Assembly (NCBI RefSeq): GCF_030994125.1 | Contig: NZ_CP099917.1 | Location: 1-64,000 of the forward strand | Origin: Pseudoalteromonas xiamenensis | Lineage (GTDB): Bacteria; Pseudomonadota; Gammaproteobacteria; Enterobacterales; Alteromonadaceae | Length of the DNA stretch: 64,000 nt | Direction of reading: 5' to 3' | Part shown: positions 11,027 through 22,204 of the stretch, in pieces | How the letters are laid out: the number at the start of each line of letters is the position of its first letter | Numbering within the stretch: the stretch's first letter is position 1 | The notes under the pieces: generated by a model | The model's input: the letters and a program-made list of their open reading frames with translations, nothing else | What the model was told of the DNA's origin: nothing | Database searches by the model: none | Position numbers and translations under genes: made by a program

Positions 11027-13291
11027 ATGCTAAATAAAGATTTAGAAATTACATTAAACGCAGCGTTTCGTGAAGCAAGAGCACGCCGTCACGAATTTAT
11101 GACGGTTGAACACTTGCTACTCGCGCTAATTGATAACCCATCTGCTGGAGACGCACTTGGTGCATGTGGTGTTGACAAAGATAACTTGAAAAAAGAGCTA
11201 TCTGATTTTATCGACGAGACAACACCAGTTATCCCTGACTTGGAAGAAGACCGGGAGACACAACCTACACTTGGATTTCAACGCGTATTGCAACGAGCTG
11301 TGTTTCACGTGCAGTCATCTGGACGGACCGAAGTTACCGGTGTTAATGTCCTTGTTGCAATTTTTTCAGAGCAAGAAAGCCAAGCCGTTTATTTACTCAA
11401 AAAGGCTGACATCAGTCGTTTAGACATTGTTAATTACATTTCTCACGGTATTTCGAAAGTGGATGACCACGATGATCATGAAGATCACGAAGAAATGCAG
11501 GATGAATCTAGTGAAGTCGCGGGTGAAGAGTCGACTAAACTTGAAAACTTCACCAGTAACTTAAACGCGTTAGCAAAAGCGGGCCAAATTGATCCTCTAG
11601 TTGGTCGTGATGAGGAAGTTGAACGTACGGTTCAAGTCCTTTGTCGTCGCAAGAAAAACAACCCGCTTCTCGTTGGTGAAGCCGGTGTTGGTAAAACCGC
11701 TATTGCTGAAGGTTTGGCATATCGTATTGTAAACGAACAAGTTCCAGAAGTGATTGCGGATGCAGTCGTTTATTCTCTAGATATGGGCGCACTACTTGCG
11801 GGCACGAAATATCGTGGTGATTTTGAAAAGCGGTTTAAATCGCTTTTGAAAGAATTACAAAAGAAACCAAACTCAATTCTGTTTATTGATGAAATCCACA
11901 CCATTATTGGTGCTGGTGCGGCTTCTGGCGGTGTGATGGACGCATCGAACTTGATTAAACCGCTTCTCTCCAGTGGAAAATTAAGGTGTATGGGGTCAAC
12001 AACCTATTCGGAATTCAAAAATATTTTTGAAAAGGATAGAGCGTTGGTACGTCGTTTCCAAAAAATTGATGTGGTTGAGCCAAGTGTTGAGGACACCACT
12101 AAAATTCTAATGGGCCTTAAAGACAAGTACGAAGAACATCATGGGGTGCGTTACACGGTAAAAGCGCTTCGTGCTGCGGCTGAACTGAGTGCTAAATACA
12201 TCAATGAACGTCATCTACCGGATAAAGCGATTGATGTTATTGATGAAGCAGGTGCCAGCCAGCGCTTACAACCGCCGTCAAAACGTAAGAAAACGATTAA
12301 TGTTGCGGATATTGAGCAAATTATCTCTAAAATTGCTCGTATTCCACAGCAGAGTGTTTCATCAAGCGACAAAGAAGTTCTGAAAACGCTCGACCGTAAC
12401 CTAAAAATGCTTGTTTTTGGACAAGATCAATCTATCGATGCGTTAACGGCTGCAATTCGATTGTCGCGTTCAGGTCTTGCCAATGAAGATAAGCCAATTG
12501 GTTCATTCTTATTTGCGGGTCCAACGGGCGTAGGTAAGACGGAAGTTACTAAACAACTTGCAAAGTGTATGGGCGTGGAATTCATTCGATTCGACATGTC
12601 TGAATACTCAGAACGCCATGCAGTGAGTCGATTGATTGGTGCACCTCCAGGCTATGTCGGGTTTGAGCAGGGTGGATTGTTGACTGAAGCCGTTATTAAA
12701 CATCCACATGCTGTTGTGTTATTGGATGAAATCGAAAAGGCGCATCCGGATATTTACAATATTTTGCTTCAAGTTATGGATCACGGTACGTTGACGGACA
12801 ACAATGGCCGTAAAGCAGACTTTAGAAACGTGGTTGTGGTTTTAACGACAAATGCAGGTGTTCAGGAAACGGTGCGTAAGTCTATTGGTTTTCAACAGCA
12901 AGATCATTCACATGATGCGATGGTTGAGATTAATAAGGTTTTCACGCCAGAATTCCGTAACCGTTTAGACAACATTATTTGGTTTAACCATTTGGATAAA
13001 GAAGTCATTCTTCAAGTCGTAGATAAGTTTGTGGTTGAATTACAAGCTCAACTTGATAAGAAGTCGGTGAGTCTAGAACTGACATCTGAAGCAAGAGAAT
13101 GGTTGGCTGATCTTGGTTACGATAAAGCAATGGGCGCAAGACCTATGGCGAGAGTAATTCAAGAACAACTTAAAAAGCCACTTGCCAATGAAATTCTGTT
13201 CGGGGAATTAGTTGATGGTGGTAATGTGAAAGTAAGTTTGAAAGATAAGAAATTGGATTTTCACTTCGATGTTGAGCTGGAAACAGCTTAA
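11027..13291 (+). CDS. clpA: ATP-dependent Clp protease ATPase subunit ClpA
   Basis: The unfoldase partner of ClpP. The 754-aa protein has an N-terminal double Clp repeat ([20 protein letters not shown]), a first AAA+ module with Walker [10 protein letters not shown] near residue 216, and a second with [10 protein letters not shown] near residue 498. The KSIGFQQQ segment in the second module is the ClpP-docking IGF loop. An acidic, His-rich linker ([11 protein letters not shown], about 147-157) separates N-domain and D1. GGGGGG lies before the ATG. A strong bidirectional terminator follows. Confidence 0.97.
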   Translation: MLNKDLEITLNAAFREARARRHEFMTVEHLLLALIDNPSAGDALGACGVDKDNLKKELSDFIDETTPVIPDLEEDRETQPTLGFQRVLQRAVFHVQSSGRTEVTGVNVLVAIFSEQESQAVYLLKKADISRLDIVNYISHGISKVDDHDDHEDHEEMQDESSEVAGEESTKLENFTSNLNALAKAGQIDPLVGRDEEVERTVQVLCRRKKNNPLLVGEAGVGKTAIAEGLAYRIVNEQVPEVIADAVVYSLDMGALLAGTKYRGDFEKRFKSLLKELQKKPNSILFIDEIHTIIGAGAASGGVMDASNLIKPLLSSGKLRCMGSTTYSEFKNIFEKDRALVRRFQKIDVVEPSVEDTTKILMGLKDKYEEHHGVRYTVKALRAAAELSAKYINERHLPDKAIDVIDEAGASQRLQPPSKRKKTINVADIEQIISKIARIPQQSVSSSDKEVLKTLDRNLKMLVFGQDQSIDALTAAIRLSRSGLANEDKPIGSFLFAGPTGVGKTEVTKQLAKCMGVEFIRFDMSEYSERHAVSRLIGAPPGYVGFEQGGLLTEAVIKHPHAVVLLDEIEKAHPDIYNILLQVMDHGTLTDNNGRKADFRNVVVVLTTNAGVQETVRKSIGFQQQDHSHDAMVEINKVFTPEFRNRLDNIIWFNHLDKEVILQVVDKFVVELQAQLDKKSVSLELTSEAREWLADLGYDKAMGARPMARVIQEQLKKPLANEILFGELVDGGNVKVSLKDKKLDFHFDVELETA

Positions 13292-13351
13292 ACATAGAGC
13301 AATTGCTTTTTTAAAAGTAGAAAGGTAGTTGGTCTTACACTTCAAGTAACA

Positions 13352-13384
13352 AAACAAAAAGCCTGATTTTCAGGCTTTTTGTTT
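13352..13384. terminator. Bidirectional terminator of clpA and infA
   Basis: AAACAAAAAGCCTGA pairs with TCAGGCTTTTTGTTT around a TTT loop, between convergent clpA and infA. Confidence 0.92.
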
Positions 13385-13429
13385 ATTCGCTATGACAAAG
13401 TCAAAGCGAACAGGAATTCATGACTACAA

Positions 13430-13669
<240 letters not shown>

Positions 13670-13741
13670 TTAAAGTGAAACGCTGCAGATTTTGCCGAAA
13701 AGCGACCAATAAGTAAAGGACAGGACTAAATTAAATGTTAG

Positions 13742-14446
13742 CTAAATGTTTAACCAACGGTCATTTTGTAGTCGCTCTGCTGGTGTAAACTGGGTTTTGT
13801 ATCTCATCTTTTTGCAGTCATCTATTTGATAACCAAGGTAAACATGTTGTTTCCCCTGTTTTTTTGCATGCTCAATTTGCAATAAAATCATTACGGTGCC
13901 CAAACTGAAATCTTCAAAGCAAGGATCGTAAAAAGTATAAATTGCAGACAACGCATTTGGCATTGTATCAGTTACAGCTACTGCAATAAGGGTATCATCG
14001 TACCAGAGTTCTAAAAACGTGACAGGGAGCCAACGGCAGAATAGAAAGCTTTCGTACTGGACACGATTTGGTGGGTACATAGAGCCATCTTGATGACGCT
14101 CAGTGATGTACTTAGCGTATAAGTCGTAGTACTCCGGTCTCTCTTGATGTGACACCACGAACTGAAATTGATTGTTCGCTTTTTTTAACTTTCTTTTCTG
14201 AGAACTTGTTGGCGCAAATAGAGTCGCAACCACGCGAACAGATTGACAAGCATGACATGCAGGACAATGCGGTCTGTATATTTGGTCTCCACTTCGACGA
14301 AAGCCCATCTCTAATAAAGACTCAAACCGCTTGGCGGTAAAATAATTGTGGTCTAGGATAACAAGGAGTTGCTCTTGTTTGTCCTCCAAATAACTGCACG
14401 GAAACTGCTGACTCAGTCCAATTTTAGCAGGAAAGTGATCACTCAT
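13742..14446 (-). CDS. bpt: Aspartate/glutamate leucyltransferase
   Basis: It transfers Leu from Leu-tRNA to proteins with N-terminal Asp or Glu, making N-degrons read by ClpS-ClpAP. The 234-aa protein has the ATE-type N-terminal Cys motif CPACHACQS (residues about 44-52) and the C-terminal GYQIDDCKKMRYK. The ATG at 14446 follows GGAGAG; an in-frame TTG further upstream is less likely. It overlaps the end of aat by 8 bp, which suggests coupling. Confidence 0.93.
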   Translation of the reverse strand: MSDHFPAKIGLSQQFPCSYLEDKQEQLLVILDHNYFTAKRFESLLEMGFRRSGDQIYRPHCPACHACQSVRVVATLFAPTSSQKRKLKKANNQFQFVVSHQERPEYYDLYAKYITERHQDGSMYPPNRVQYESFLFCRWLPVTFLELWYDDTLIAVAVTDTMPNALSAIYTFYDPCFEDFSLGTVMILLQIEHAKKQGKQHVYLGYQIDDCKKMRYKTQFTPAERLQNDRWLNI

Positions 14447-15155
14447 ATATCTCTCCAAGCGATTGGGGTTGCCACATTGTGTTGGGAACGTTGTAATTCC
14501 TCGCAGTATTAAGTTTAGTCAAAAATTCTTCACGTGATATAGATTTTGCACCTAATGTGGCTAAGTATGGATTCAATAACTGGCAATCGATGAAATGTGC
14601 GTTGTGACGCTTTAACCATAACACGAGTTGCCACATCGCAATTTTAGATGCATCGGTTATGTTGTAAAACATGCTTTCGCCACAAAAAACACCATTTTGC
14701 ATTATCCCATACAGACCACCCACAAGGCGCCCCTCGAGCCATATCTCAAGACTATGCGCTATACCAGCTTTATGTGCCAAATGATAAGCTGCAATCATAT
14801 CCGGATTAATCCAAGTACCTTCTTTGTCGAGGCGCTGTGCTCTGCAGGCTTCTATCACCTGTGAAAAGGCTTTATTTACTGAGGCTTCGAGTCTGAGTTT
14901 GCGATAGGTCTTTTTGGTTGATTTAGAGACATGAAAATCATCTAACTCGATCACCCCTCGTTGACTTGGTGACCACCAAAGAATAGGTTCTTCATCGTTA
15001 AACCAGGGAAATATTCCATTTGAATAGGCTGCTTTTAAGCGGTCAATAGAAAGATCTCCTCCAATGGCGAGCAAGCCATCTGGATCAGTCAACGCATGTG
15101 AGGGAGGTGGAAATGTTATGTTGGTGTGTGACAAGATGACTAACTGTTGGCTCAT
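14439..15155 (-). CDS. aat: Leucyl/phenylalanyl-tRNA-protein transferase
   Basis: It adds Leu or Phe to proteins with N-terminal Lys or Arg. The 238-aa protein shows the Aat hallmarks: LLAIGGDLSIDRL and AYSNGIFPWF near residues 28-53, WWSPSQRGVI, then GLYGIMQNGVFCGESMFYN and IDCQLLNPYLATLGA. With bpt it covers both bacterial branches of the N-degron pathway; clpS is in the same region. Confidence 0.97.
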   Translation of the reverse strand: MSQQLVILSHTNITFPPPSHALTDPDGLLAIGGDLSIDRLKAAYSNGIFPWFNDEEPILWWSPSQRGVIELDDFHVSKSTKKTYRKLRLEASVNKAFSQVIEACRAQRLDKEGTWINPDMIAAYHLAHKAGIAHSLEIWLEGRLVGGLYGIMQNGVFCGESMFYNITDASKIAMWQLVLWLKRHNAHFIDCQLLNPYLATLGAKSISREEFLTKLNTARNYNVPNTMWQPQSLGEIYE

Positions 15156-15210
15156 TATGCTACTTCATGTATTACGCCTAACCAAGGTAACGCATTTATC
15201 AATATAGACA

Positions 15211-15241
15211 ATTAAAAAGGCGCCTGACGCGCCTTTTTAAT
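15211..15241 (-). terminator. trxB terminator
   Basis: ATTAAAAAGGCGC pairs with GCGCCTTTTTAAT around a short loop, just after the trxB stop. It separates trxB from aat-bpt. Confidence 0.88.
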
Positions 15242-15247
15242 GCTAAC

Positions 15248-16315
<1,068 letters not shown>

Positions 16316-16459
16316 TCAAAAAAACTGTACTTGAGTAATTTTTAAGCCTTTAAACGTGTTTGTTATCGTTAAACCATGACCTCTTTAATATTTTTTGCTA
16401 TGTTCTAGCGAATTTCTGTATGGTGTCTATTATGGACAGCCGAACTTGATTAGGTAATT

Positions 16460-17785
16460 ATGGTTTTTTGGCAAGAAAAACCCGCTTTTGGGTTAGATGC
16501 AACGGACGTACAAATATTAACGAGCGCGAGCGAGTATCGTAGCGCGTTAATGTCGTTAATTAAAAATGCAAAACGTCGTATTGTTATGACCGCTTTGTAT
16601 TTGCAAGACGATGAAGCCGGACGAGAAATTCTCGAAGCACTTCATCAGGCGTCACTTGCGAATCCTGCATTAGAAATCACAGTCCTTGTCGATTTTCATC
16701 GCGCACAACGAGGCTTAATTGGCCAAGCTCAGTGTGAAGGAAATGCTAAATTATATTGTGATGCACTTGAACAACATCGTTCGAATGTTCGAATTTATGG
16801 TGTGCCTGTCAAAGCAAAAGAATTGTTTGGCGTTTTGCATGTCAAAGGCTTCGTTATTGATGATACGTTGCTTTACAGCGGTGCCAGTTTAAATAATGTC
16901 TACTTGCAGTATGAATCTAGATATCGTTTGGACCGATACTTTTTGCTCCAACAATCTCAACTCTGTGATGCAATTTGTAAATTCACAAGCACTTATCTGC
17001 TGAGTTCAGAGGCAGTACCTAGACTGGATATGCGACCGTTACCAAGCTTTACGGACATCAAGGGTGCTCAGCGACAATTGATGAAAACACTTAAAAGTGC
17101 TCAGTATGAAAGCGGTACGGTTGAGAGCAATTCTCCATTAAATGTGCGTGCATTTTTAGGTTTCGGTCGACGTTCGAATAAACTTAACCGCCTGATTAAG
17201 TACTTATTTGATACAACTGAACAAGAATTAGTGTTGTATACACCGTATTTTAATTTCCCTGCACCATTGCTGCGTTCCCTTCGTCGATTGCTGAAACTTG
17301 GCAAAAAAGTGACGATTGTTGTAGGTGACAAAACCGCAAACGATTTTTATATCTCACCTGAGGAAAATTTCAGCAAGATTGGCGCATTGCCTTATCTATA
17401 CGAAACAATTTTGTACAAGTTTTTGACAAGCCAAAAACGTTTTATCGATTCAGGTTTGTTAAACGTTTATCTGTGGAAAGATGAAAATAATTCATTTCAC
17501 TTAAAAGGGGTTTGTCAGGATAACCGTCTTCATCTTATGAGCGGTCACAACCTAAATCCACGAGCTTGGGGTCTTGATATCGAAAATGGTATTTTGATCG
17601 AGGATCAGCAAGGTGTTATTAAAGATGCCGTCTTAAAAGAGAAAGAAACTATCCTCGCGCACTGTCGTCGTTTATCTGGTCCAAAATGCTTAGAGACGAT
17701 GGATGACTACCCGACACCGGTTAAAAAGTTATTGGGTCAAGCGAAACGAGTGAAAGTAGACTTCATTATTAAACGGTTTATTTAG
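16460..17785 (+). CDS. pssA: CDP-diacylglycerol-serine O-phosphatidyltransferase
   Basis: It makes phosphatidylserine, the precursor of phosphatidylethanolamine. The 441-aa protein belongs to the phospholipase D-type PssA of Gram-negative bacteria: the first HKD-type site HVKGFVIDDTLLYSG lies near residue 131, the second FHLKGVCQDNRLHLMSGHN near 349. There are no membrane segments, as expected for this peripheral enzyme. It is a lone gene with its own terminator. The spacing of the two motifs and the length match E. coli PssA. Confidence 0.94.
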   Translation: MVFWQEKPAFGLDATDVQILTSASEYRSALMSLIKNAKRRIVMTALYLQDDEAGREILEALHQASLANPALEITVLVDFHRAQRGLIGQAQCEGNAKLYCDALEQHRSNVRIYGVPVKAKELFGVLHVKGFVIDDTLLYSGASLNNVYLQYESRYRLDRYFLLQQSQLCDAICKFTSTYLLSSEAVPRLDMRPLPSFTDIKGAQRQLMKTLKSAQYESGTVESNSPLNVRAFLGFGRRSNKLNRLIKYLFDTTEQELVLYTPYFNFPAPLLRSLRRLLKLGKKVTIVVGDKTANDFYISPEENFSKIGALPYLYETILYKFLTSQKRFIDSGLLNVYLWKDENNSFHLKGVCQDNRLHLMSGHNLNPRAWGLDIENGILIEDQQGVIKDAVLKEKETILAHCRRLSGPKCLETMDDYPTPVKKLLGQAKRVKVDFIIKRFI

Positions 17786-17828
17786 TAAACGCTAATCAGC
17801 GACAAACTAGATAACGCGTTTCGACATG

Positions 17829-17855
17829 AAAAAAGGCTCTAGAAGAGCCTTTTTG
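17829..17855. terminator. Terminator between pssA and asnB
   Basis: AAAAAAGGCTCT pairs with AGAGCCTTTTT around AGA, between convergent genes. Confidence 0.88.
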
Positions 17856-17863
17856 TTTTCTGA

Positions 17864-19534
17864 TTACTTTTGTTGATAAGCTGCGTTATGCACACCGGCT
17901 GCACGGCCTGAAGGGTCGGCATTGTTTGCAAAACTTGCATCCCATGCAAGAGCTTCTGGTGTAGAGCAAGCGACTGATTTACCATGAGGAACGCATTTAG
18001 CCGCAGTTTCCCCAGGAAAATGCGATTCAAAAATGGTGCGATAGTAGTACGCTTCTTTGCTGTCTGGCGTGTTGATTGGGAAGCGGAAAGCCGCATTTGC
18101 TAAATCCTGATCTGACACTTGAGTCTCGACAAATTCTTTCAGTGAATCTATCCAGCTATAGCCAACGCCATCAGAAAATTGTTCTTTTTGGCGCCATAAG
18201 ACTTCATCAGGTAAATATCCGTCGAATGCACTGCGAACAATGTGCTTTTCAATCTTACCGTCTTTACACATTTTTTGTTCAGGGTTGACACGCATCGCGA
18301 TATCGACGAACTCTTTGTCCAAGAACGGAACGCGTGCTTCGACACCCCATGCAGCCATTGACTTATTAGCACGTAAACAGTCAAACATATGTAGTTTGCT
18401 GATTTTACGGTTCAACTCCTCATGGAACTCTTTTGCGTTTGGCGCTTTATGGAAGTACAAGTAACCACCAAATAACTCATCAGCACCTTCACCGGAGAGT
18501 ACCATTTTTATCCCCATGGCTTTAATGTAACGTGCCATCAGATACATTGGGGTTGATGCTCGGATTGTGGTCACATCGTACGTCTCAAGGTGATAGATAA
18601 CTTCTTTGAGTGAATCAATCCCTTGTTGGACAGTGAAATGAATAGGGTGGTGAACCGTGCCTATTTCATCTGCCACCTTTTGCGCGGCAGCTAAATCAGG
18701 AGAACCTTCCAGGCCTATAGAGAATGAATGGAGTTTAGGCCACCAAGCATCAGAAGCGTCGTCATCTTCAACGCGTTTAGCCGCGAATTTTTGTGTAATG
18801 GCAGAAATTACAGAAGAATCTAGGCCACCTGAAAGTAATACGCCGTATGGCACATCACACATCAATTGGCGTTTAACCGCAGCTTCTAAGCCTTCTCTGA
18901 CTTTCTCTGGTGATGCATCGTTGTCTGCAACGGCGTCATACTTTTGCCATTCACGCTGATAGTATCGTCTTGGCGTGCCTTCTTTTGAATATAAATAGTG
19001 GCCAGGAGGAAATTCTTCTATTTGAGTACAAATTGGTGTAAGCGCCTTCATTTCTGAGGCGACGTAAAAGTTACCATGCTGATCTCGTCCCGTGTACAAC
19101 GGAACAATACCAATATGATCACGGCCAATTAAGTAAGCATCTTGTTCTTCGTCATACAAACAAAACGCGAAAATACCATTTAGATCATCTAAAAATTCGG
19201 GGCCTTTCTCTTTATATAGCGCGAGAATAACTTCACAATCCGATTCCGTTTGGAATTCAAAATCGACGCTGAGAGACTTAGCGAGTTGCTTATGGTTATA
19301 AATTTCACCGTTAACGGCGAGTACATGAGTACGTTCAGGGTTGTAAAGTGGTTGAGCACCACTCGACACACCAACGATTGCGAGACGTTCATGAACCAAA
19401 ATCGCTTTATCTGATGCGTAGACACCCGACCAATCGGGACCACGGTGACGTAGTCGTTTAGACATTTCAATTGCTTGACTTCGAAGCTCTGCAGGATCAC
19501 TGCGAAGCTCAAGTACACCAAAAATCGAACACAT
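17864..19534 (-). CDS. asnB: Asparagine synthetase B (glutamine-hydrolysing)
   Basis: It makes asparagine from aspartate, ATP and glutamine. The 556-aa protein begins MCSIFGVL, so Cys2 becomes the N-terminal nucleophile of the glutaminase domain; RLRHRGPDWSG (about 27-37) and VNGEIYNHKQL (near 74) belong to that domain. The synthetase domain has the PP-loop LLSGGLDSS near residue 230 and GEGADELFGGYLYFHKAP near 345. A full-length, intact copy transcribed alone. Confidence 0.96.
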   Translation of the reverse strand: MCSIFGVLELRSDPAELRSQAIEMSKRLRHRGPDWSGVYASDKAILVHERLAIVGVSSGAQPLYNPERTHVLAVNGEIYNHKQLAKSLSVDFEFQTESDCEVILALYKEKGPEFLDDLNGIFAFCLYDEEQDAYLIGRDHIGIVPLYTGRDQHGNFYVASEMKALTPICTQIEEFPPGHYLYSKEGTPRRYYQREWQKYDAVADNDASPEKVREGLEAAVKRQLMCDVPYGVLLSGGLDSSVISAITQKFAAKRVEDDDASDAWWPKLHSFSIGLEGSPDLAAAQKVADEIGTVHHPIHFTVQQGIDSLKEVIYHLETYDVTTIRASTPMYLMARYIKAMGIKMVLSGEGADELFGGYLYFHKAPNAKEFHEELNRKISKLHMFDCLRANKSMAAWGVEARVPFLDKEFVDIAMRVNPEQKMCKDGKIEKHIVRSAFDGYLPDEVLWRQKEQFSDGVGYSWIDSLKEFVETQVSDQDLANAAFRFPINTPDSKEAYYYRTIFESHFPGETAAKCVPHGKSVACSTPEALAWDASFANNADPSGRAAGVHNAAYQQK

Positions 19535-19744
19535 AGAGACCTCATTCCTGTGTTTATGTTATAGAGATGCCAGGCTTAACTAGGTAACTTGGAATAATCA
19601 ACCGCGACATTTAAATCAACGAGTGACCTTATTTTAACCGGTATATTCAAGTGTTCTAGACAAACTAGCTCTGAGTCACCTTACATTTAACAGAAAAGAA
19701 ATCGTAAGTCACATGTTAACTGGAAGTTTTTTAGTGTAATTTGA

Positions 19745-19759
19745 GCACCAACATGGTGC
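19745..19759. repeat. Small inverted repeat after pcp
   Basis: GCACCA-ACA-TGGTGC forms a short hairpin 30 bp beyond the pcp stop. There is no clear T run, so it is at best a weak terminator or a 3' end protector of the pxp transcript. Confidence 0.35.
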
Positions 19760-19788
19760 GCAAATCGAACTAAAATGGTGCATTTAGG

Positions 19789-20460
19789 TTAGTGGGTCGT
19801 CCCCGCAGTTATTTTTAGGTCTGGTTTGTACTCTAGTGATTCATTGAGTATTACGAGAAGCGACTTTTTCACCATTTCTTGCGACATACTTGGTGCACCG
19901 GAATGGTGCACTGCCTGACTTGGTAAATAAGGAATGTGGATGAAACCGCCTTGGCAAGACAACTGCTGGTTCTCAAAGTAATGCAATAATCCATACATGA
20001 CATGATTGCAAACGTAAGTACCTGCAGTGTTTGAAATGTCGCTTGGTATGCCATTTTCTTGTAAGGTTTTGAGTATTCGTTTGATCGGTAATGCAGTGAA
20101 ATAGGCGGCGGGGCCATCTTGAACAATCGGCGTATCAATTGGCTGATTTCCTGCATTGTCAGGAATACGAGCATCATCAACGTTAATCGCAACACGCTCG
20201 ATACTAATGCTACTTCGGCCACCAGCTTGACCCACACACAATACGACACTGGGGTGATACTTATCGATTGCTTGATAAAGCGCATCCAAAGCGCTATTGA
20301 ATTCACAGGGCAGCTCTTTGGTATGAATAATATGACTATCTTGTCTGCCAATCGCTAGACCTTCGAGTTGATTTACTGCTTCCCAAGAAGGGTTAATTGT
20401 TTCGCCACCGAAAGGGGCAAAACCAGTTACTAAAACGCACGGTTTTGCTTGTTTTGCCAT
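19789..20460 (-). CDS. pcp: Pyroglutamyl-peptidase I
   Basis: A cytosolic C15 cysteine peptidase that removes N-terminal pyroglutamate, releasing 5-oxoproline. The 223-aa protein has the triad segments in order: Glu in SIERVAINVDDARIPDNAG (near 75-93), Cys in GTYVCNHVMYGLLHYF (near 140), and His in GFIHIPYLPSQ (near 165). The start at 20460 shares one base with the stop of the upstream gene (TGATG), indicating translational coupling; a TTG five codons upstream is less likely. It is the last gene of the 5-oxoproline operon, supplying that pathway's substrate. Confidence 0.95.
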   Translation of the reverse strand: MAKQAKPCVLVTGFAPFGGETINPSWEAVNQLEGLAIGRQDSHIIHTKELPCEFNSALDALYQAIDKYHPSVVLCVGQAGGRSSISIERVAINVDDARIPDNAGNQPIDTPIVQDGPAAYFTALPIKRILKTLQENGIPSDISNTAGTYVCNHVMYGLLHYFENQQLSCQGGFIHIPYLPSQAVHHSGAPSMSQEMVKKSLLVILNESLEYKPDLKITAGTTH

Positions 20461-21473
20461 CAGAAAATTACCCAATACATTAAAACAATATTAAAAGTTA
20501 GCAGCATTAAAGCAGTTGGAATTTGCACTTTAATGACCTGATATTTGTCGTTCAAATCAAGTAACGCTGCGGGCACAATATTAAAATTGGCAGCCATAGG
20601 TGTCATTAACGTACCACAGTAGCCTGAATACATGCCTAGTGCGACTAAAGGAGCAGGGGAAGCACCGTGCATTTCAATCAGGAACGGCATAGCGATACCC
20701 GCTGTCATGACTGGGAATGCGGCGAAAGCATTGCCCATTATCATGGTAAATATAGCCATTCCAACACAATAAATAACCACAAGCATAAATTTGTTTTCAG
20801 GTGTGACAAAGAGTGTGACCAGTTCTTTGATTGAATCGCCCGTTTGCGCAACGATAAACACCCCCAACATCGCAAGCATCTGAGGTAAAATGGCTGCCCA
20901 GCCAATTGAATCTACTAAACGCCTCGATTCGCTTACCGCGACCAACGGTGAACCTCCGGTGTATTTCCAACCAACAAGTAGCGCAATAAGGCAAGCTAAT
21001 GTTAACGCTCCAAGCGTAATGTGTTGTTGATCAAATAGATATAGACCAAAGATATTTATATCTGACAACAGTACCGTGCTAATGACGGTAATGATGGGGA
21101 TCAGTACCGCTGGAATAAAAAGTTTATTACCTATGCTATTGGCACTCTGCTTCTTTTGTTGCTCGGATAAATGCTCGTATGTGCCCGGGGATACATACCC
21201 AAAGCCGGCTAATACAGCTATTGCTATGACGGAAAAGCCAACCCATACGTGAGTGATTTGCTCACCAAAAAGAGTTATTGATAGATCACCACACAAAAAA
21301 ACATTACCAAATAGTCCCCAAAATAATGCGGTGGAGTAGCGTTTGGGATGCCCTTTGTCTTTAAGAGTTTTAATGACTAGAAATGCTACAAGCAAGCCAA
21401 TGACAAGAAAGACATGATTAATTTCAAACACGGCAGGTGGTGCGAGTGAAGTTGTGGTTGAAAGGACATTCAT
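20460..21473 (-). CDS. DUF979 membrane protein, putative 5-oxoproline permease part
   Basis: A 337-aa polytopic protein with about nine to ten hydrophobic segments and the DUF979 segments GNAFAAFPVMTAGIAMPFLI and GYCGTLMTPMAANFNIVPAA. Genes for DUF969 and DUF979 occur as neighbours and together resemble one ion-transporter-like carrier split in two. In this operon, between pxpC and pcp, they most likely import 5-oxoproline or pyroglutamyl peptides; that is inference from context. It overlaps DUF969 by 4 bp and shares one base with pcp. Confidence 0.8.
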   Translation of the reverse strand: MNVLSTTTSLAPPAVFEINHVFLVIGLLVAFLVIKTLKDKGHPKRYSTALFWGLFGNVFLCGDLSITLFGEQITHVWVGFSVIAIAVLAGFGYVSPGTYEHLSEQQKKQSANSIGNKLFIPAVLIPIITVISTVLLSDINIFGLYLFDQQHITLGALTLACLIALLVGWKYTGGSPLVAVSESRRLVDSIGWAAILPQMLAMLGVFIVAQTGDSIKELVTLFVTPENKFMLVVIYCVGMAIFTMIMGNAFAAFPVMTAGIAMPFLIEMHGASPAPLVALGMYSGYCGTLMTPMAANFNIVPAALLDLNDKYQVIKVQIPTALMLLTFNIVLMYWVIF

Positions 21474-22204
21474 TGCGTTTCTCCTTCACCCACTGACGTT
21501 TCTTGCTGTTGTTGGATATATTTTAGCACGTCTTGACTGAGAGAGGCTTCTAAACGAGCAAGTCTAAAACAATGGAATATAAGCGCAGCAAGTGCGGTCG
21601 GAATAGCCCAGAGTCCAATATTGAGTGGTTCAATGCCTTGAATTCCATTTTCTTTTAAGAATGCATCCATAAGCAATACGGCACCAAAAGCGATAAATAT
21701 GTCTTCGCCAAAAAACATTGCGATGTTGTCGCAGGCTGCTGCATGTGCACTGATCTTATCTTGGATTTCCTTTGGCAGAGGACCATAGGTATTCGCAGCC
21801 GCACCCAAAGCCATCGGAGCAAGCAGTGGACGAACGGTTTGGGCTTGACCTGCTAAACTCAGTAAGCCAAGCGCGGATGAACATTCGCGGACAACAAAAT
21901 AAACCATCAAGATACGAGCACTTGTTACACTTTTGATACTTGCTATCCAGTCTTTTGCCCGTTGTTGTAGTCCATAGCGTTCGAGTAATGCAATGATAGG
22001 CAGAATGAGCAGCAAGCTCGCGAGTTGGCGAGCATTCATGAATTTTTCGCCGAACGTTGAAATAAGCGATAGCCAATCTAAGTCAACCGCCCAACCAGTA
22101 ATTAGACCGGCTACAGTGACTACGAGTAAAGGATTGAAGCGAAAGGCAAACCCCGCGACAACAACCACGATCCCAATGAGAGGGAGCAAATTTAATTCAG
22201 TCAT
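21470..22204 (-). CDS. DUF969 membrane protein, putative 5-oxoproline permease part
   Basis: A 244-aa membrane protein beginning TELNLLPLIGIVVVVAGFAF, with LLILPIIALLERYGLQQRAKDW and PLLAPMALGAAANTYGPLPKE, recognised as DUF969. It has about five membrane segments. It is coupled by ATGA overlaps to pxpC upstream and to DUF979 downstream, so all are made from one message. The two DUF proteins probably act as one carrier. Substrate is inferred from the operon, not seen in the sequence. Confidence 0.8.
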   Translation of the reverse strand: MTELNLLPLIGIVVVVAGFAFRFNPLLVVTVAGLITGWAVDLDWLSLISTFGEKFMNARQLASLLLILPIIALLERYGLQQRAKDWIASIKSVTSARILMVYFVVRECSSALGLLSLAGQAQTVRPLLAPMALGAAANTYGPLPKEIQDKISAHAAACDNIAMFFGEDIFIAFGAVLLMDAFLKENGIQGIEPLNIGLWAIPTALAALIFHCFRLARLEASLSQDVLKYIQQQQETSVGEGETQ